A DNA stretch of 64,000 nucleotides, from positions 26,001 through 90,000 of the forward strand of contig CAWZYM010000455.1 in assembly GCA_963966185.1 (NCBI GenBank), read 5' to 3'. The translations under genes were made by a program, and so were the position numbers. This DNA is from Rhabditoides inermis. Taxonomy: Eukaryota > Nematoda > Chromadorea > Rhabditida > Rhabditidae. This document shows positions 12,869 through 24,700 of this stretch, one piece after another (position 1 is the stretch's first letter; each line of letters starts with the position of its first letter). Below the pieces are notes generated by a model. It was not told the DNA's origin, did no database searches, and was given only the letters and a program-made list of their open reading frames with translations.

Positions 12869-13906
12869 TCTACTCTCTACCCTTTTACCAGTAACAGTGA
12901 GAGTATTGCAGGCACGAGTCTGTCGCGTCGCCGGCCCAATGTGCTGGCAGTGGTGGGAAGTGAGGAGATCGTGCAGCTGAGAATGGCGTGAGAATCGATC
13001 AATAGATTACGTTGATTACTCTGATTATTGAACTGAATAATTACAATGCAACTGATTGATTACTACTTTTTTATACTGTATGGCTACGTGCAGTTTTGCA
13101 TGAAATTTGCAAAATGCGTTTCACAATTTCCAGCAAGTGGGACGAGCACCAGTGCTCGAATGTTGATTCGGTGAAGGTGCTGTTGAAAACGCGACATCAC
13201 AGGTGAGCCCCCCTCTCTCTCCCTCTCTCCCCCTCCCTCTCCCTTCCTCCATTTTCCTTCTCTCTCTCTCCCTCTCTCTCTCCCCCTCTCTCTTCAGAGA
13301 TCTGCACCCTCTATGTCGCTTCGGTCCGCACTCGGACACTCTGGAGACGGGCGTAAACATGATTCGCCTGTCGTCATGCCGAGAAGTCGACGATTGGAGC
13401 GAGCACACCGTCACCCTCACCACCTACTCGGAGCACCTCGACCCGAGTGGGTTACTGTAGTATCCGAATGGGTTACTGTAGTATCCGAATGGGTTACTGT
13501 AGTACTCTTTAAAATAGGGTACTATGTTACAGACATGATCACTGTAGTCTGCAGCCTGTAGCAGCAATAACATCTTAAATAATTTCATGTTATTTTTTCA
13601 GGCCGCATAGCAGACGACGTCATGGATACAATGAACACGCTACTAATACATGTCCGATTGCACGACCCGAAAAAGTTTCTGTTCGTGCTGCATGTATGTT
13701 ATGGTCAAATTTGATTTATCATCTCAATTTTGTCTTCAGAACGTCATTATTCCCTTTATCATGCTTGTGTCGCTGATATCTCTCGGAGTCTGTATGTGGC
13801 TAGCGTGGAATGTCTACAAGAGTATTACGGTATGTAATTGAAGTTATTATTTATGGTCTCACCAGGTTTCTCCCAGTTCGTTCAGAAGAAAGTGTCTAAC
13901 GTATAA

Positions 13907-13962
<56 letters not shown>

Positions 13963-14213
13963 CTGAGAGAGAGAGGTTATACGATCATTCTTGCAGATAG
14001 AGCTCTGTCCAAAGACGCGTATCGTGCGAGTGATCAGCTCCGACCACGCCTCGCAGTCTGGGGATAGGCGAAGGCCGCCGCGCTCCAATCCCTCGTACAC
14101 CAACCTCAACGGGACAGTGGAGGGCACTGGGGGATGGACGCGCGGCACGCTGGAGCGAGCCGCATCCACAGTGTCCAAGGGATCCAAGGAGCCCCTGCTA
14201 CCACAGGTCAGCA

Positions 14214-14253
<40 letters not shown>

Positions 14254-14521
14254 CCGTCTTCAGATGTCTCCCTGCCCCTCGGACTGCCGTCGCGAATCGC
14301 TGCGAGGCCCGAAGCCCTTCGCCCTATCGCGCTCCAAGGACTCCTACCGCTCCACTTCTCTGGACAAGTCAGCCGAGCCACCGAGAAGGAAGACGTCTAA
14401 GCCGCTGGCGCGAGTGGCGCCCAGTCACCCTGCGGGGGTTGCTGGAAGGGCGACCACTCCTGTGAAGACAGTAGGTGGAGCGGCTGTGAGAACAACTAGC
14501 AAGACGAGTGGCAGCAAGTAG
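10974..14521 (+). CDS. Single-pass membrane protein with beta-rich, CUB-like ectodomain (first exon not identified)
   Basis: About 14 exons join in frame. They include 11229-11308, 11363-11408, 11450-11535, from 11600, about 11890-12040, 12361-12489, 12622-12740, 12912-12990, 13134-13200, 13298-13450, 13602-13694, 13740-13830, 13997-14207 and 14265-14521. The ectodomain starts with a His/Gly-rich segment (GHEHSGHEPGHLAHANVVY) and contains CUB-like beta segments such as NCALTVRFTYSV and YLEVTSTTYHRGGF. One transmembrane helix (NVIIPFIMLVSLISLGVCMW) is followed by a basic, Ser/Thr/Pro-rich cytoplasmic tail of about 170 residues. I do not recognise the family and it is not obviously homologous to the CUB receptors downstream. 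Several introns carry CT or GA arrays next to the donor. The exon near 11740/11900 has two possible splice choices; the downstream frame favours the one reading MSNRLMMFFEG. Confidence 0.7.
12790..12885. repeat. (CT)n array in intron
   Basis: A nearly pure CT run of about 60 bases with ragged C-rich flanks, in the intron between 12740 and 12912. Similar smaller arrays occur at 11060-11160, 12500-12570, 13205-13295 and 14219-14251. Confidence 0.95.
13449..13503. repeat. Three tandem 23-24-base units starting at a 5' splice site
   Basis: The unit GGGTTACTGTAGTATCCGAAT is repeated three times. The first unit overlaps the end of the exon and the likely donor at 13450. Confidence 0.85.
13907..13974. 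repeat. (GA)n microsatellite in intron
   Basis: GA repeat just upstream of the acceptor at 13996. It is purine-rich on the coding strand, unlike most arrays here. Confidence 0.95.
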
Positions 14522-14975
14522 TGTTGTGATTACGATTATGGATATTGGTTTGATTGATTGATTCTGGTAATTTGTGTCTGTATATAAAGTGTGAGAAAGT
14601 TACGACGATGTGTTTTATGTATTGGCTTCACGCATCTGCTCGTTTGGTGGTGTGGTGCTCACAGTGATGTGAATTTGGCGTAAATGTGACCAGTGACATA
14701 GATCCAACAGAAACAGTGCTGCATCAACTGTATTCCTCAATTCCTGTATCTTCTCGGTCGCGTAAAATGCGGAACATTTGGCGATTTGACAGCCGGTGTT
14801 CACTTTTTTCAGTAAGCAGAAAGCAGGAACTGCGATCACTATTTAACGAGATCGTGTCTAATCGAATTATTGCGGGGTGCACCGGGGCTGTCATTCGAAC
14901 CGCTCGACCGATCAACAGAACAGTGTAATCACTCTCGGCAGTCAGTCGAACACTCCATCGAGACACGTTCCCGGC

Positions 14976-15730
14976 ATGCTGTTGCTACTGAAGTTACTGG
15001 TATTCACGGCGCTCTTCTCTACTCTGTGTAAGTTTACCGCTTTTCCCACGTTTTTCACAGTCAGGGAAAGTTCAACAGTAGCTCACTCGATGAGAGCACT
15101 GCGTTCGAATACAATGCATTGTTGGGCTGTGATGTAGCCGAAGCCGGAGTAAAACCAAAATGCTTCATGGTTTTCAGAAAATGGACTTTTCTCAACTTTC
15201 TGTGAATGGTTTATTGCGACGTTTCATGTTTATCATCAGAGTGAACACTGTTTCGAACACTCGGGGTGATTCCACTAAAAGATGATTCCCTCCGCAGAGT
15301 AATCTCTTGAATCTGGGTTATACAGTACCATCCGTAAAAAGTTCTTTTTTTAAATTAATTTTTCAGAAAAAACAAAAAAAAAACCAAAAAATCGAAATAA
15401 CTCGGTTCATAGGTGAAATTTCGACTCGCACTAAAAGAGACAAATGTGGTTCAGAGTGAAGCCGACTCAACTGAATAGTTGGTTTGATGTTTACATTACT
15501 CCTTTTCGGAGTTATACACATGTGACATGTGTCCCATTGAGAACAACCATATATGTAGAACTTCGGAAGAAAATTTAGAACTTTTCACGGACAGTACTGT
15601 ACGTTTTCCTTTTGTTGAATGCATGATTGCAGTGGCGGGTCCGCTGTCCGAGGACGCGACGTCGGAGCAGCCGCCGCTCGTGCCCGCTGCCAGTGTCTAC
15701 ACGTCGCTCGGCATTGTGGGTCCGGGGTGA
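14976..15730 (+). CDS. Possible small secreted peptide precursor
   Basis: An ATG at 14976 opens a strongly hydrophobic leader (MLLLLKLLVFTALFSTLL). A GTAAGT donor follows at 15028. After an acceptor ending at 15632 the frame continues for about 32 codons to a stop at 15728. The product would be about 49 residues, with a signal peptide and a Pro/Ser/acidic mature part ending in SLGIVGPG. No dibasic cleavage site or cysteine is present. The joined frame and good splice sites support it, but the product is so short that chance is not excluded. Confidence 0.4.
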
Positions 15731-16370
15731 TAAGTAAATTAAATTAAATTTATCACATCACAAGGATGTGAATCTATTGAATCGATGGATACCTTTACCT
15801 TTTACACCACAATGAAATGCCTGTGAACAACGACCATGAAGAATCGTGCAGTAGAGTATGTTATGGTGATCCTGTTTGTTTTCGGCATCTCACAAGCCAA
15901 TGTTTCGCCATCATTTGGTACCACGCGTTTCGTGCATGATCATCGGCATTGTGATTATCATATTATTATTCTATACGTTTCAAGAACACGTGAAATACAG
16001 TAATGTAAAACAAGATGATAATTATGTGAAAGCTTCTTTCAATTATGCTTTGTCCCATAAATAATAAACGCAACATAATAATTGCGATAACAAACAAAAC
16101 AAAAAAGGGGGTGAGACAGAGAGAAAGACAGAGAGATAAAAGCCGTTTCGGGTGTAAAACGCTATACGGCAAAACTTTGTCCCTCCCACCCTCGTCAGTA
16201 ACGATAGAGAGACGTGTAATTTTTGAATGGATAGTATTGTATATGGTATATAAAAAGAAAGGAAAGAAAACGCGAAATAACTATCATAAGCAAGCAAGTT
16301 ACAAGTAATGAGCACAAAACAGTGTGGAGACGCTTGAGAATTTGTTTGTGAGTGACTGCGCGTGTACCCA
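15731..16370. other. Intergenic stretch
   Basis: AT-rich, with no coding exon that I can support. A gene-free gap lies between the small peptide candidate and the Helitron. Confidence 0.5.
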
Positions 16371-16742
16371 TTAGAGAGGGCGCGCAGCGCCCTCTCTCTT
16401 GGGTTAAAATAAGGCTCGCGCCAGAATTTTCAAGTAGCGATATCCAAAGGACATGTTAGCAACAATGTGAAGTCTTCCAATTTATGTTAGTTAGATTCGC
16501 ACGGTTCCATAGGGCAGATCACTAATTGACGGCATCTTTGTATCTTTTCTCCGAAAGAAGTTATGAGCGATCTCGCACTCGCACTAGGCGAAAGGCCAGC
16601 GTGTGGGTGGGTGGGTGGGTGGGTGGGTGTCGTTTCCAGTCACGCTAGCTGATAGCTAGCCCTCTGCTGGCGGGCGAGCGCGAGAGCACGCGAGAGAGCA
16701 CGCTGTTTGGAGAGAGACAGATGTACTTTGGTGGCTGCGATC

Positions 16743-18759
16743 AGTAGGAATTTAGTAAGGGGAGAGAGAAAGAGAGAACGAGAGAACGAGAGAACGAGAG
16801 AACGAGAGAACGAGAGAACGAGAGAACGAGAGAACGAGAGAACGATATAACGAGAGAAAAGGAGAAAAAGAGAGGAGGGAAGGAGGGAAGGAGAGACGGA
16901 GAGAACGAGAGAACGAGAGAACGAGAGAAGGATAGAAAGAGAGAACGAGAGAACGAGAGAACCAGAGAAAGAGAGAAAGATATAAAAAGAGAACGAGAGA
17001 GCTAGAGAACGAGAGAAAGAGAGAAAGGGAGAAGGAGGGAAGGAGGGATGGAGAGAAGAAGAGAAGGATAGAAAGAGAGAACGAGAGAACTAGAGAACGA
17101 AAGAAAGAGAGAAAGAGAGAAAGAGATAAAGAGAGAACGAGAGAAAGCGAGAACGATATAACGAGAGAATTAGAGAACGAGAGAAAGAGAGAATGGGAGG
17201 AGGAGGGAAGGAGGGAAGGAGAGAAAGAGAGAAAGAGAGAACGAGAAAACGAGAAAACGAGAGAAAGAGAAAACGAGAGAAAGAGAGAACGATATAACGA
17301 GAGAGCTAGAGAACGAGAGAAAGAGAGAAAGGGAGAAGGAGGGAAGGAGGGATGGAGAGAAGAAGAGAAGGAGAGAAGGAGAGAACTAGAGAAAAAAGAG
17401 AAAGAGAGAAAGAGAGAAAGAGAGAAAGAGAGAAAGAGAGAAAGAGAGAAAGAGAGAAAGAGAGAAAGAGATAATGAGAGAACGAGAGAAAGAGAAACCG
17501 ATAGAAAGAGAAAACGAGTGAAAGAGAGAACGATATAACGAGAGAACTAGAGAACGAGAGAAAGAGAGAAAGTGAGAAGGCGGGAAGGAGGGAAGGAAAG
17601 AAGGAGAGAACGAGACAACGAGAGAACGAGACAACGAGACAACGAGACAACGAGAGAACGAGAGAACGAGAAAACGAGAGCACGAGAGAACGAGAGAAAG
17701 AGAGAACGATATAACGATATAACGAGAGAAATAGAGAACGAGAGAAAGAGAGAAAGAGAGAAGGAGAGAAGGAGGGAAGAAGAGAAGGAGAGACGGAGAG
17801 AACGAGAGAACGAGAGAACGAGAGAACGAGAAAACGAGAGAAAGAGAGAACAAGAGAAAGAGAGAACGAAAGAAAGAGAGAACGGTATAACTAGAGAACG
17901 AGAGAACGAGAGAAAGAGAGAAGGAGGGTGGTAGGAGGGAAGGAGGGAAGAAGAGAAGGAGAGACGGAGAGACGGAGAAAACGAGAGAACGAGAGAACGA
18001 GAAACGAGAGAACGAGAGAACGAGAGAACGAGAGAACGAGAGAAAGAGAGAAAGAGAGAAAGAGAGAACGAGAGAAAGAGAGAACTGGAGAACTAGAGAA
18101 AAAGAGAAAGGGAGAAGGAGGGAAGGAGGGAAGGAGAGAAGAAGAGAAGGAGACACGCGAGAACGAGAGAACGAGAGAACGAGAGAACGAGAGAACGAGA
18201 GAACGAGAGAACGAGAGAACGAGAGAAAGAGAAAACGAAATAACGAGAGAACTAGATAACGAGAGAACGAGAGAACGAGAGAAAGAGAGAAAGGGAGAAG
18301 GGGGGAAGGAGGGAAGGAGAGAAGGAGAGACGGAGAGACGGAGAGAACGAGAGAACGAGAGAACGAGAGAACGAGAGAACGAGAGAAAGAGAGAACGAGA
18401 GAAAGAGAGAAAAGAGAGAAAAGAGAGAACGAGAGAAAGAGAGAAAAGAGAGAAAGGGAGAAAGGGAGAAAGAGAGAACGAGAGAACGAGAGAACGAGAG
18501 AACGAGAGAAAGAGAGAAAGGGATAACGAGAGAACGAGAGAAAGAGAGAACGAGAGAAAGAGAGAACGAGAGAAAGAGAGAAGGAAAGAAGGAGGGAAGG
18601 AAGGAAGGAGGGAAGGAGAGGAGGAGAGGAGGAGAGAAGGGGAGAAGGAGAGAAGGAGGGAAGGAATGGGAGGAGAGAAGGAGGAAAGGAGAGGAGGAGA
18701 GAAGGAAAGAAGGAGAGAAGGAGGGAAGGAATGGAAGGAGAGAACGAGAGAACGAGAAA
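16743..18759. repeat. About 2 kb polypurine satellite (GAGAGAAC and variants)
   Basis: Almost every base on the + strand is a purine. Units are 6-8 bases (GAGAAC, GAGAAA, GGAGAAGG) in higher-order blocks of about 200-300 bases that recur with variation. Long open frames on both strands (Arg/Glu-rich or Ser/Leu/Phe-rich) are by-products of the repeat. The tract lies inside Helitron H1. H2 lacks it. Confidence 0.95.
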
Positions 18760-18870
18760 ATATCGAATAAATTTGAAATGAAATTGATGAAATAATGAGA
18801 GAAGAACATGTTACATGTATGAAGACGAGAGAGAAAATTTCTATGAAATTCAACAAAAGGACATATATTA

Positions 18871-19351
18871 TCTTTTAAAAGTACTTCCGTAAAAAGTGTT
18901 GTTTGTGTTAACCTGATTCAAGAAAAGCGCATGCATATATTATTAATTTTCGAAAAATCAAATCGTAAACACCTGAACATGAAAACTAACACAAACTTGC
19001 TCCTTCAAAACGATGAATAATTTTTGAATAATGTTGAATAATTCCATGTTTTATTTTTTTTTGACATTTTTATACCTGAAACATTGAGTCAAACAACATC
19101 ACGAATAACATTTTATTTTACTGATAAACCATAAATAATAAACCGCAAAAAACACTGAATAAACAAAACACTCGTATTATTCTGAATGTTACGTGTAACT
19201 ATTCTATATTCGTTTGAAAGAGCAAGTTTGTGTTAGTTTTCATGTTCAGGTGTTTACGATTTGATTTTTCGAAAATTAATAATATATGCATGCGCTTTTC
19301 TTGAATCAGGTTAACACAAACAACACTTTTTACGGAAGTACTTTTAAAAGA
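18871..19351. repeat. Long palindromic 5' end of Helitron H1
   Basis: Arms 18871-19003 and 19216-19351 are near-perfect reverse complements of about 135 bp around a spacer of about 210 bp. The outer arm end coincides with the Helitron 5' terminus. H2 has the same architecture. Confidence 0.85.
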
Positions 19352-19386
19352 TAATGTAGTATACTTATCAAACGTCAAGAACCAGT

Positions 19387-20108
19387 TGTCGGGACCTGTG
19401 TAGAAGTGGGCATTCTATTCTAAGAGTCACATCCACACTCTGACGTACCTCCGGTTTTCCCACTCCAGGATCCAGGAACACGTCAGGGGCGCCTTCAGGG
19501 GATCGGCACCGCCAGAGCCTCGTCGTAGCCCGCCTCCTCCAGCAGTCGGCACTTGGCAAAAAGACGTCGCTCCCGCTGGTGTACGAAGGTGTCGAGTTCT
19601 TCACTCGGACACATCTTTGCCGACTCGGCATACTCGCTGACGACTCTCCAGGTGAACCTCGACAAGAAGTTCAAAGCCAGCAGTCGGCACCACATCGCTC
19701 CTTGTGATTTGGAGATCAAGAAGGTCGAGGGATGCTTTCAATGCGCCGAAGGAGCGAGCGTCGACTACACATGCTCGACCGCCAGCGAGCAGCGAGCTCA
19801 CGTGCAATGCGACTCAGTCGTATTCGAGGTCATCCAGTCAGGCAGACCGCCCGAGTCCCATTTGATCGAGCGGACATCGACGAGAAGTGCGCTGTCCCGG
19901 CGCCAAGACTGAGGCGCAGCTCAAGGCCAACCTATACGCCGTCAATCGCGACGTCTCCGGAATCGGTTGGCGCGCTCGCATCAACCACCTCGGATCCCCA
20001 GGCCTCTTCGACACCGTCACCAGCTACGTCAAGAGGGTCACCGACGATGTCAGCTCGCGTCTCACTACCATCCTCGTGGTGCTCGGCCTTAATAGCGATC
20101 GGATATGA
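19387..20108 (+). pseudogene. Degenerate phlebovirus-type env glycoprotein relic (retroelement-derived)
   Basis: The translated region has a cysteine-rich stretch with GCFQC followed by paired cysteines, like the C-terminal part of phlebovirus-type glycoproteins carried by invertebrate Bel/Pao retrotransposons. The similarity is spread over all three + frames, at about 19553-19760, 19732-19890 and 19887-20108, so at least two frameshifts break it. No reverse transcriptase or LTRs are seen next to it. The assignment rests on remembered motif spacing only. Confidence 0.4.
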
Positions 20109-20453
20109 GCTCTTTCTCCGAGCTATCGGTCGAGCTCGACGAGTGTAGGCTTATCGCCACCAACCATCTTCTGAGGATGCAGCTGTGTTTTCATTCCGAT
20201 CCTCTTCGATTGTCACTGTCCGGACTCCCCGCCGCTATCAATATGAAAGTTGTATATAAGCGAGTGATGGAGTCACTCCCACATCAGCCGCCTCAGCTCA
20301 CCCCTCCCCCTATGGACCAGTCGGACTACTGCCTCCTTTCGCAAGAGGTCCGCGTGCATCCGCGTAGCCGTGGAGACGTGAGCCACGAGCGAGTCGTCGG
20401 GCTTCCCCGTTGGAGGCTGTTCCTGGAGTGTTGTCGTCCACCTTGGGAAACAC

Positions 20454-20519
20454 CACCCTGACGTACCTCCGGTTTTCCCACTGTTCCTGGAGTGGGAAAA
20501 CCGGAGGTACGTCAGGGTG
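20454..20519. repeat. Perfect 28-bp inverted repeat
   Basis: Arms 20454-20481 and 20492-20519 are exact reverse complements with a 10-base loop. Part of the arm (GACGTACCTCCGGTTTTCCC) occurs a third time at about 19441-19462. Confidence 0.9.
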
Positions 20520-20642
20520 TCCGCCAGCGAGAAAGTTACAGTCAGGACCATTACGCGCTCCTTCCAGATCTTCGGTCTGCTCATCTGTCTGCTCGCCTTT
20601 GCTCTGGGAAGGAAGATCGTGCAAAGGTCGGTCGTTTCATTC

Positions 20643-20680
<38 letters not shown>

Positions 20681-20988
20681 CTCCCTCTCTCCATCTCTCT
20701 CCATCTCTCTTTCTCTCTCTCTCTCCCTCTCTCTTCACTCGTTTTCACGCTCGCTAGCGCTCGGTTGATTGAACGTGTTCTACCTGCGAATCGAAGTGTT
20801 TTTCTTGTAAGTATGTTTTTCTTGTAATCAGCATCTTGTTTTTCTTGTAATCACCATCAGAGGAAGACAGTGAATTTCATAATATCATACGTCATATATG
20901 TTTGTCATTTAATGTTTAATCTCTCTCTAGGAGCAGACGCCAGCGCTACTCTGCAGGCACCGCAACTTCCACCAGAAACCAAATATAA
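20484..20988 (+). CDS. 3' end of a membrane protein: transmembrane exon plus basic tail
   Basis: An open stretch ending at 20626 encodes a transmembrane helix (FQIFGLLICLLAFALG) then RKIVQ. After a CT-rich intron the exon 20931-20988 adds RSRRQRYSAGTATSTRNQI and a stop. An AATAAA-like signal follows at about 20988. The upstream part is not identifiable. It may belong to the env-like relic or to another gene. The terminal exon is repeated at 39884-39941 without the transmembrane exon. The gene is convergent with receptor A1. Confidence 0.45.
20640..20745. repeat. CT-rich array at the left edge of duplicated block A
   Basis: Simple CT repeats. Homology between block A and block B begins just after this tract, so it probably marks the duplication breakpoint. 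Confidence 0.85.
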
Positions 20989-21065
20989 TAAATACTAAAT
21001 AACAATAACTTTATAATCACTGATAAACTCTTCGGTATTTGTAGCATTTGTACATCGCTTTGCAG

Positions 21066-21468
21066 TCACATGGTGTCACTGAAAAAAGTGAATACATTTT
21101 GGGAATTAATGAAACTAGTTACCTCAACGTGCTGAACTGCACGCTGGACGAGGCGGATCGGGGCGAGAGAGCGGAGTAGGGCTGGCTAGAAATGTGGAGG
21201 GAGGTGTGATCTGTGACATTGATATTGATAGTGACAGAAGAACGTTTAAGAAAATGTTGCGTGCATTTTTTTCCATACGTTGATCGTTGATCGTTGAATA
21301 ACAACTGATCGAGAATGTAAAAATTACCTTTTCAACACGTGTCCCCACTTTGCGCCGGCGATGAAAGTGAGGAGTAGGGCGCAGAGGAGAAAGGCTATGG
21401 CCTGGGATGGGTGTGCATGAGAGGCGGATAGGGAAAGAGAGAGAAAGATAGAGAAGGAAAGAGAATGG

Positions 21469-21511
<43 letters not shown>

Positions 21512-21575
21512 AAGAGAGAGAGAGAGAGGAGAGAGAGAAAGAAAGAAAGAGAAAGAGAAAGAGAAAAAAAAAGAG

Positions 21576-21630
<55 letters not shown>

Positions 21631-21728
21631 CCACCCACGAATATCCACGTGAGCGGCGAGTGGGTTGACTCGGCGTGGTGGACGTGCTGGATGAAGGTAG
21701 TGTTCGGGGAGACGGGAGCGACTGGGAT

Positions 21729-21766
<38 letters not shown>

Positions 21767-24700
21767 TCTCTCCCTTCCTCTCTTCTTCTTCTCTCTCTCT
21801 CTTTCTTCCCCTTGCCTACCCGACTCAAAGTCAAGCCAGAAACCACTTGGCTTGTCCAACTCTGCAGTTGATTTGAACTCGACGAGCAGTCGATTCGTCT
21901 TGAATTCCTGAGACTCGCCGAATTTCGACGTCTCATGGGCGCCAGTCAACCTGTAACATCGAATATCTCTCTCCATCTCCCCCCTTCTCTCTCTCTCTCC
22001 CTCCTCACCTTCCCAGCCGCTTCTCCCTGCTTCCAGCTCCATCGAACAGTCTCACGAAGTCCACATTGACTTTCGTATTGAAGTAGTGCACTCGCATTTG
22101 GATCGAGTGACCATCCGGAGCCGCGATCACGTATCTGAAAGTGGAAACGTGAGAGAAGAGAGGTTGTTGGTCGACGGTTGTTTTGAAACTCGTATATGCT
22201 GATGGACAAACTGAAGACTGAAGAGAGAAAGAGAGACAGTAGAGCGAACCCACTTGCAGTTTGCGTACATACAGTACGCTGCCGGGTAGTTTGGCGATTT
22301 CAGTGATTCGTGATGGGAGGCATTCACGTGGATGAAATCCACAGCACCGCAGTCGCAGTCTACAGAAGCGGTCGGTCTATTCAAACTGTTCACGAAATGT
22401 TTTGCACCCTTTTAATTTGGCTTCCTACAACTTTAAACAACTTCCTCCGAAATACTTCAAACAACTTCGATTTTTTTTAATTCTGAGGAAACTGACTACA
22501 CCATGACTGAATCAACTGTTCTCGCAACTGTCACGGCCAAACACTACAAAAAATCTGCAAATAAAGCTCACACTTTTTCCACTCGTACTTGACTAGCACA
22601 GTCGTATTCCGATTGCTGGGCTTATCTCTGTGGTAATGCAGTGTGATGTTGGTTGGGCGAGTGCGACTGGAAGGATCCAGAGTCGAGCCGAACCTGAACA
22701 TCTATTTATCACAATAGATACAAAATTAGTATTGTACCTTAAAGGTACAATGGCGACTTATTAGTCCCACCACAACCCCTCGTTTTCATTCGCGCATTGC
22801 ATGAACATGAACCGAACCAGAAATACTGCCTCTCAACAACCCACTTGGTCTCACTGGTCTCGGTCTTCTGTCGGTCTACAGTGTGGAAGGCGACGTTCCC
22901 ATCATCCGATCGAAGCGAGAGAAACTCGTCTTCGTTTCTCACGTGCAGCGACCACTCCTTTGAGATCGAGACAGTCAGGATCTGGAAACTCAGTTTGACA
23001 TAGAACCTTTCTGACGAACTACTAATAGGACAATTATAAACTTTGGAAACACACCTCCTGTTCGGTTTGTGCCCGAATGAATGCGAAGCAGTCCAGTCGG
23101 AAGCAGTGTTTGGGCACGGATAGGGAGAAGTTGCCGGCGTCTCCATCGCCCACTGATGAGAACCGAGCACACACCTCCGAGCAACCGAAAAAGGTTTTCG
23201 TGTTATGCATGAAGGAGATAAGTAGTTCTTTAGAGACCTAGTGAGTGACACAGCTTTCATATAAGAGATTCATAAAGAGCTGAACGACAGACGAATTCAA
23301 GAAAGTAAATTTTTCCCATGTGTACATACCTTTCTGTTGTTCGACCGCTGTGAAGGAGATGTTGAACTGTTGTCCAAAGTCCTCGTCGGCAGTCGTCTCG
23401 TAGCGCAGAATGATGGACGGCGGGAGAGCCATCGAGGGAACATCGTCGCCCAAGCGAAAACATATCACATTCATTTCAAATCTGATCAGTAGTAAGCCAC
23501 TTCGAATCTAATTTTTTTAAAACCTACAAGCTACTTATTCCCACCTCTTCAGGACGTTCCTCGCTTCGTCGAGAATTACTAGGTTCGGCTGTTTGACGGG
23601 CGCATAGTGGGTGGATAGGAGGAGAAATGGGTCGGCAGTGATCCGAGTTTCGAAGGTGGCCGAGCGACAGGTGTAGTAGCCGTAGCTGTAAAGTCGAGAT
23701 CAGACTCGGTTATGTATCAAAAAGTCGCTTTATGATACAAAAAGGTACTTTCTGAGGATCTTTCTGAAATCTGAGATTTTTCTGATTGTGAGGGTCTTCT
23801 GGGTCTGCCAGCAAAAGTTGAGTCTGACCTCTACTTAAAGGCACAGGGGCGTTTAGCGTTACCAGGGTTCATCGAAATTCACTTATGAGAACTTGGCAAA
23901 ACTGTTTGCACGTGGCAAGAATCGAACCGGCATAGTATGGTTCACAAACCGTCAGCGTTACCACAACACTATAACGACTTGTTCCGACAAACTCATATCG
24001 ACGAGATGCGCACAGAGCTCAACTTTACGATAAGCATTTTGGCGCGAAGTTCGAATTCGCCTTACCAAGCTTTGCACGTGCACATTTTGGTAAGCGTGTA
24101 GGTAACGAGGAAACGCCGTTCTTTCGCGTTTTCTTTGATTATTTCGTGTTTCTATGGGTCAAGCCATTAACCAAAGTCAAAAACTAAGCGCCTCTGTGCC
24201 TTTAATACAATATCAATGTTTTACTCAATGAAACACATACCCAGGAGAGGTGAGAGCAGCGGTCTCGTTGAGATTCAGTGTAATGGACGAGGGAAACTTT
24301 GTGCATGCTGGAACAGAAAGGTGAATGATGACTACAAAACACATTATATAAAACTCACGGTCGTCTTCACTTTCCGCCCGTAGACTGAGCGTGGCGTTCT
24401 TTGATTGGTGATAGAGACCCTTTCCATGGTAACGACTTCAGCAAATGTGCTTAAATGTAAAAAAAAGACAAATGCTTACCGGTCATAGTCACTGAATGTA
24501 ATGAAAATCTCGTCGGACCGAATTCCCACGATCACCGCGTTTGTCGTGGAGAAGTAAGACAGCACTCCGTTCTCATCTGGACCTCTGAAATTGGTTGTTG
24601 CAACTACTGTTGCAATTACTACTAACTACTAGTTCAATACTGCAGACCGTATCAAATAAAGGGAAAGAGGCCGTACTTGGGTGAATTGTCGTGATGCCTG

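Larger units (their letters stand above)
16371..19351 (-). mobile_element. Helitron H1 (non-autonomous, minus orientation)
   Basis: Read on the minus strand, the element starts TCTTTTAAAAGTACTTCC at 19351, preceded by A. It ends at 16371 with a GC-rich hairpin (GAGAGGGCGCTGCGCGCCCTC) followed by CTAA and then a host T. A 5' TC, a 3' hairpin plus CTRR, and insertion between A and T are the Helitron hallmarks. A homologous element at 41003-41815 has the same two ends in the other orientation. No Rep/helicase ORF is present. The interior holds about 2 kb of purine repeats. Confidence 0.8.

Noticed and set aside
16743..18759. Long open frames rich in Arg/Glu (+) or Ser/Leu/Phe (-)
   Set aside because: They are produced by the purine repeat, which lacks stop codons in several frames; there are no start context, splice signals or family motifs.
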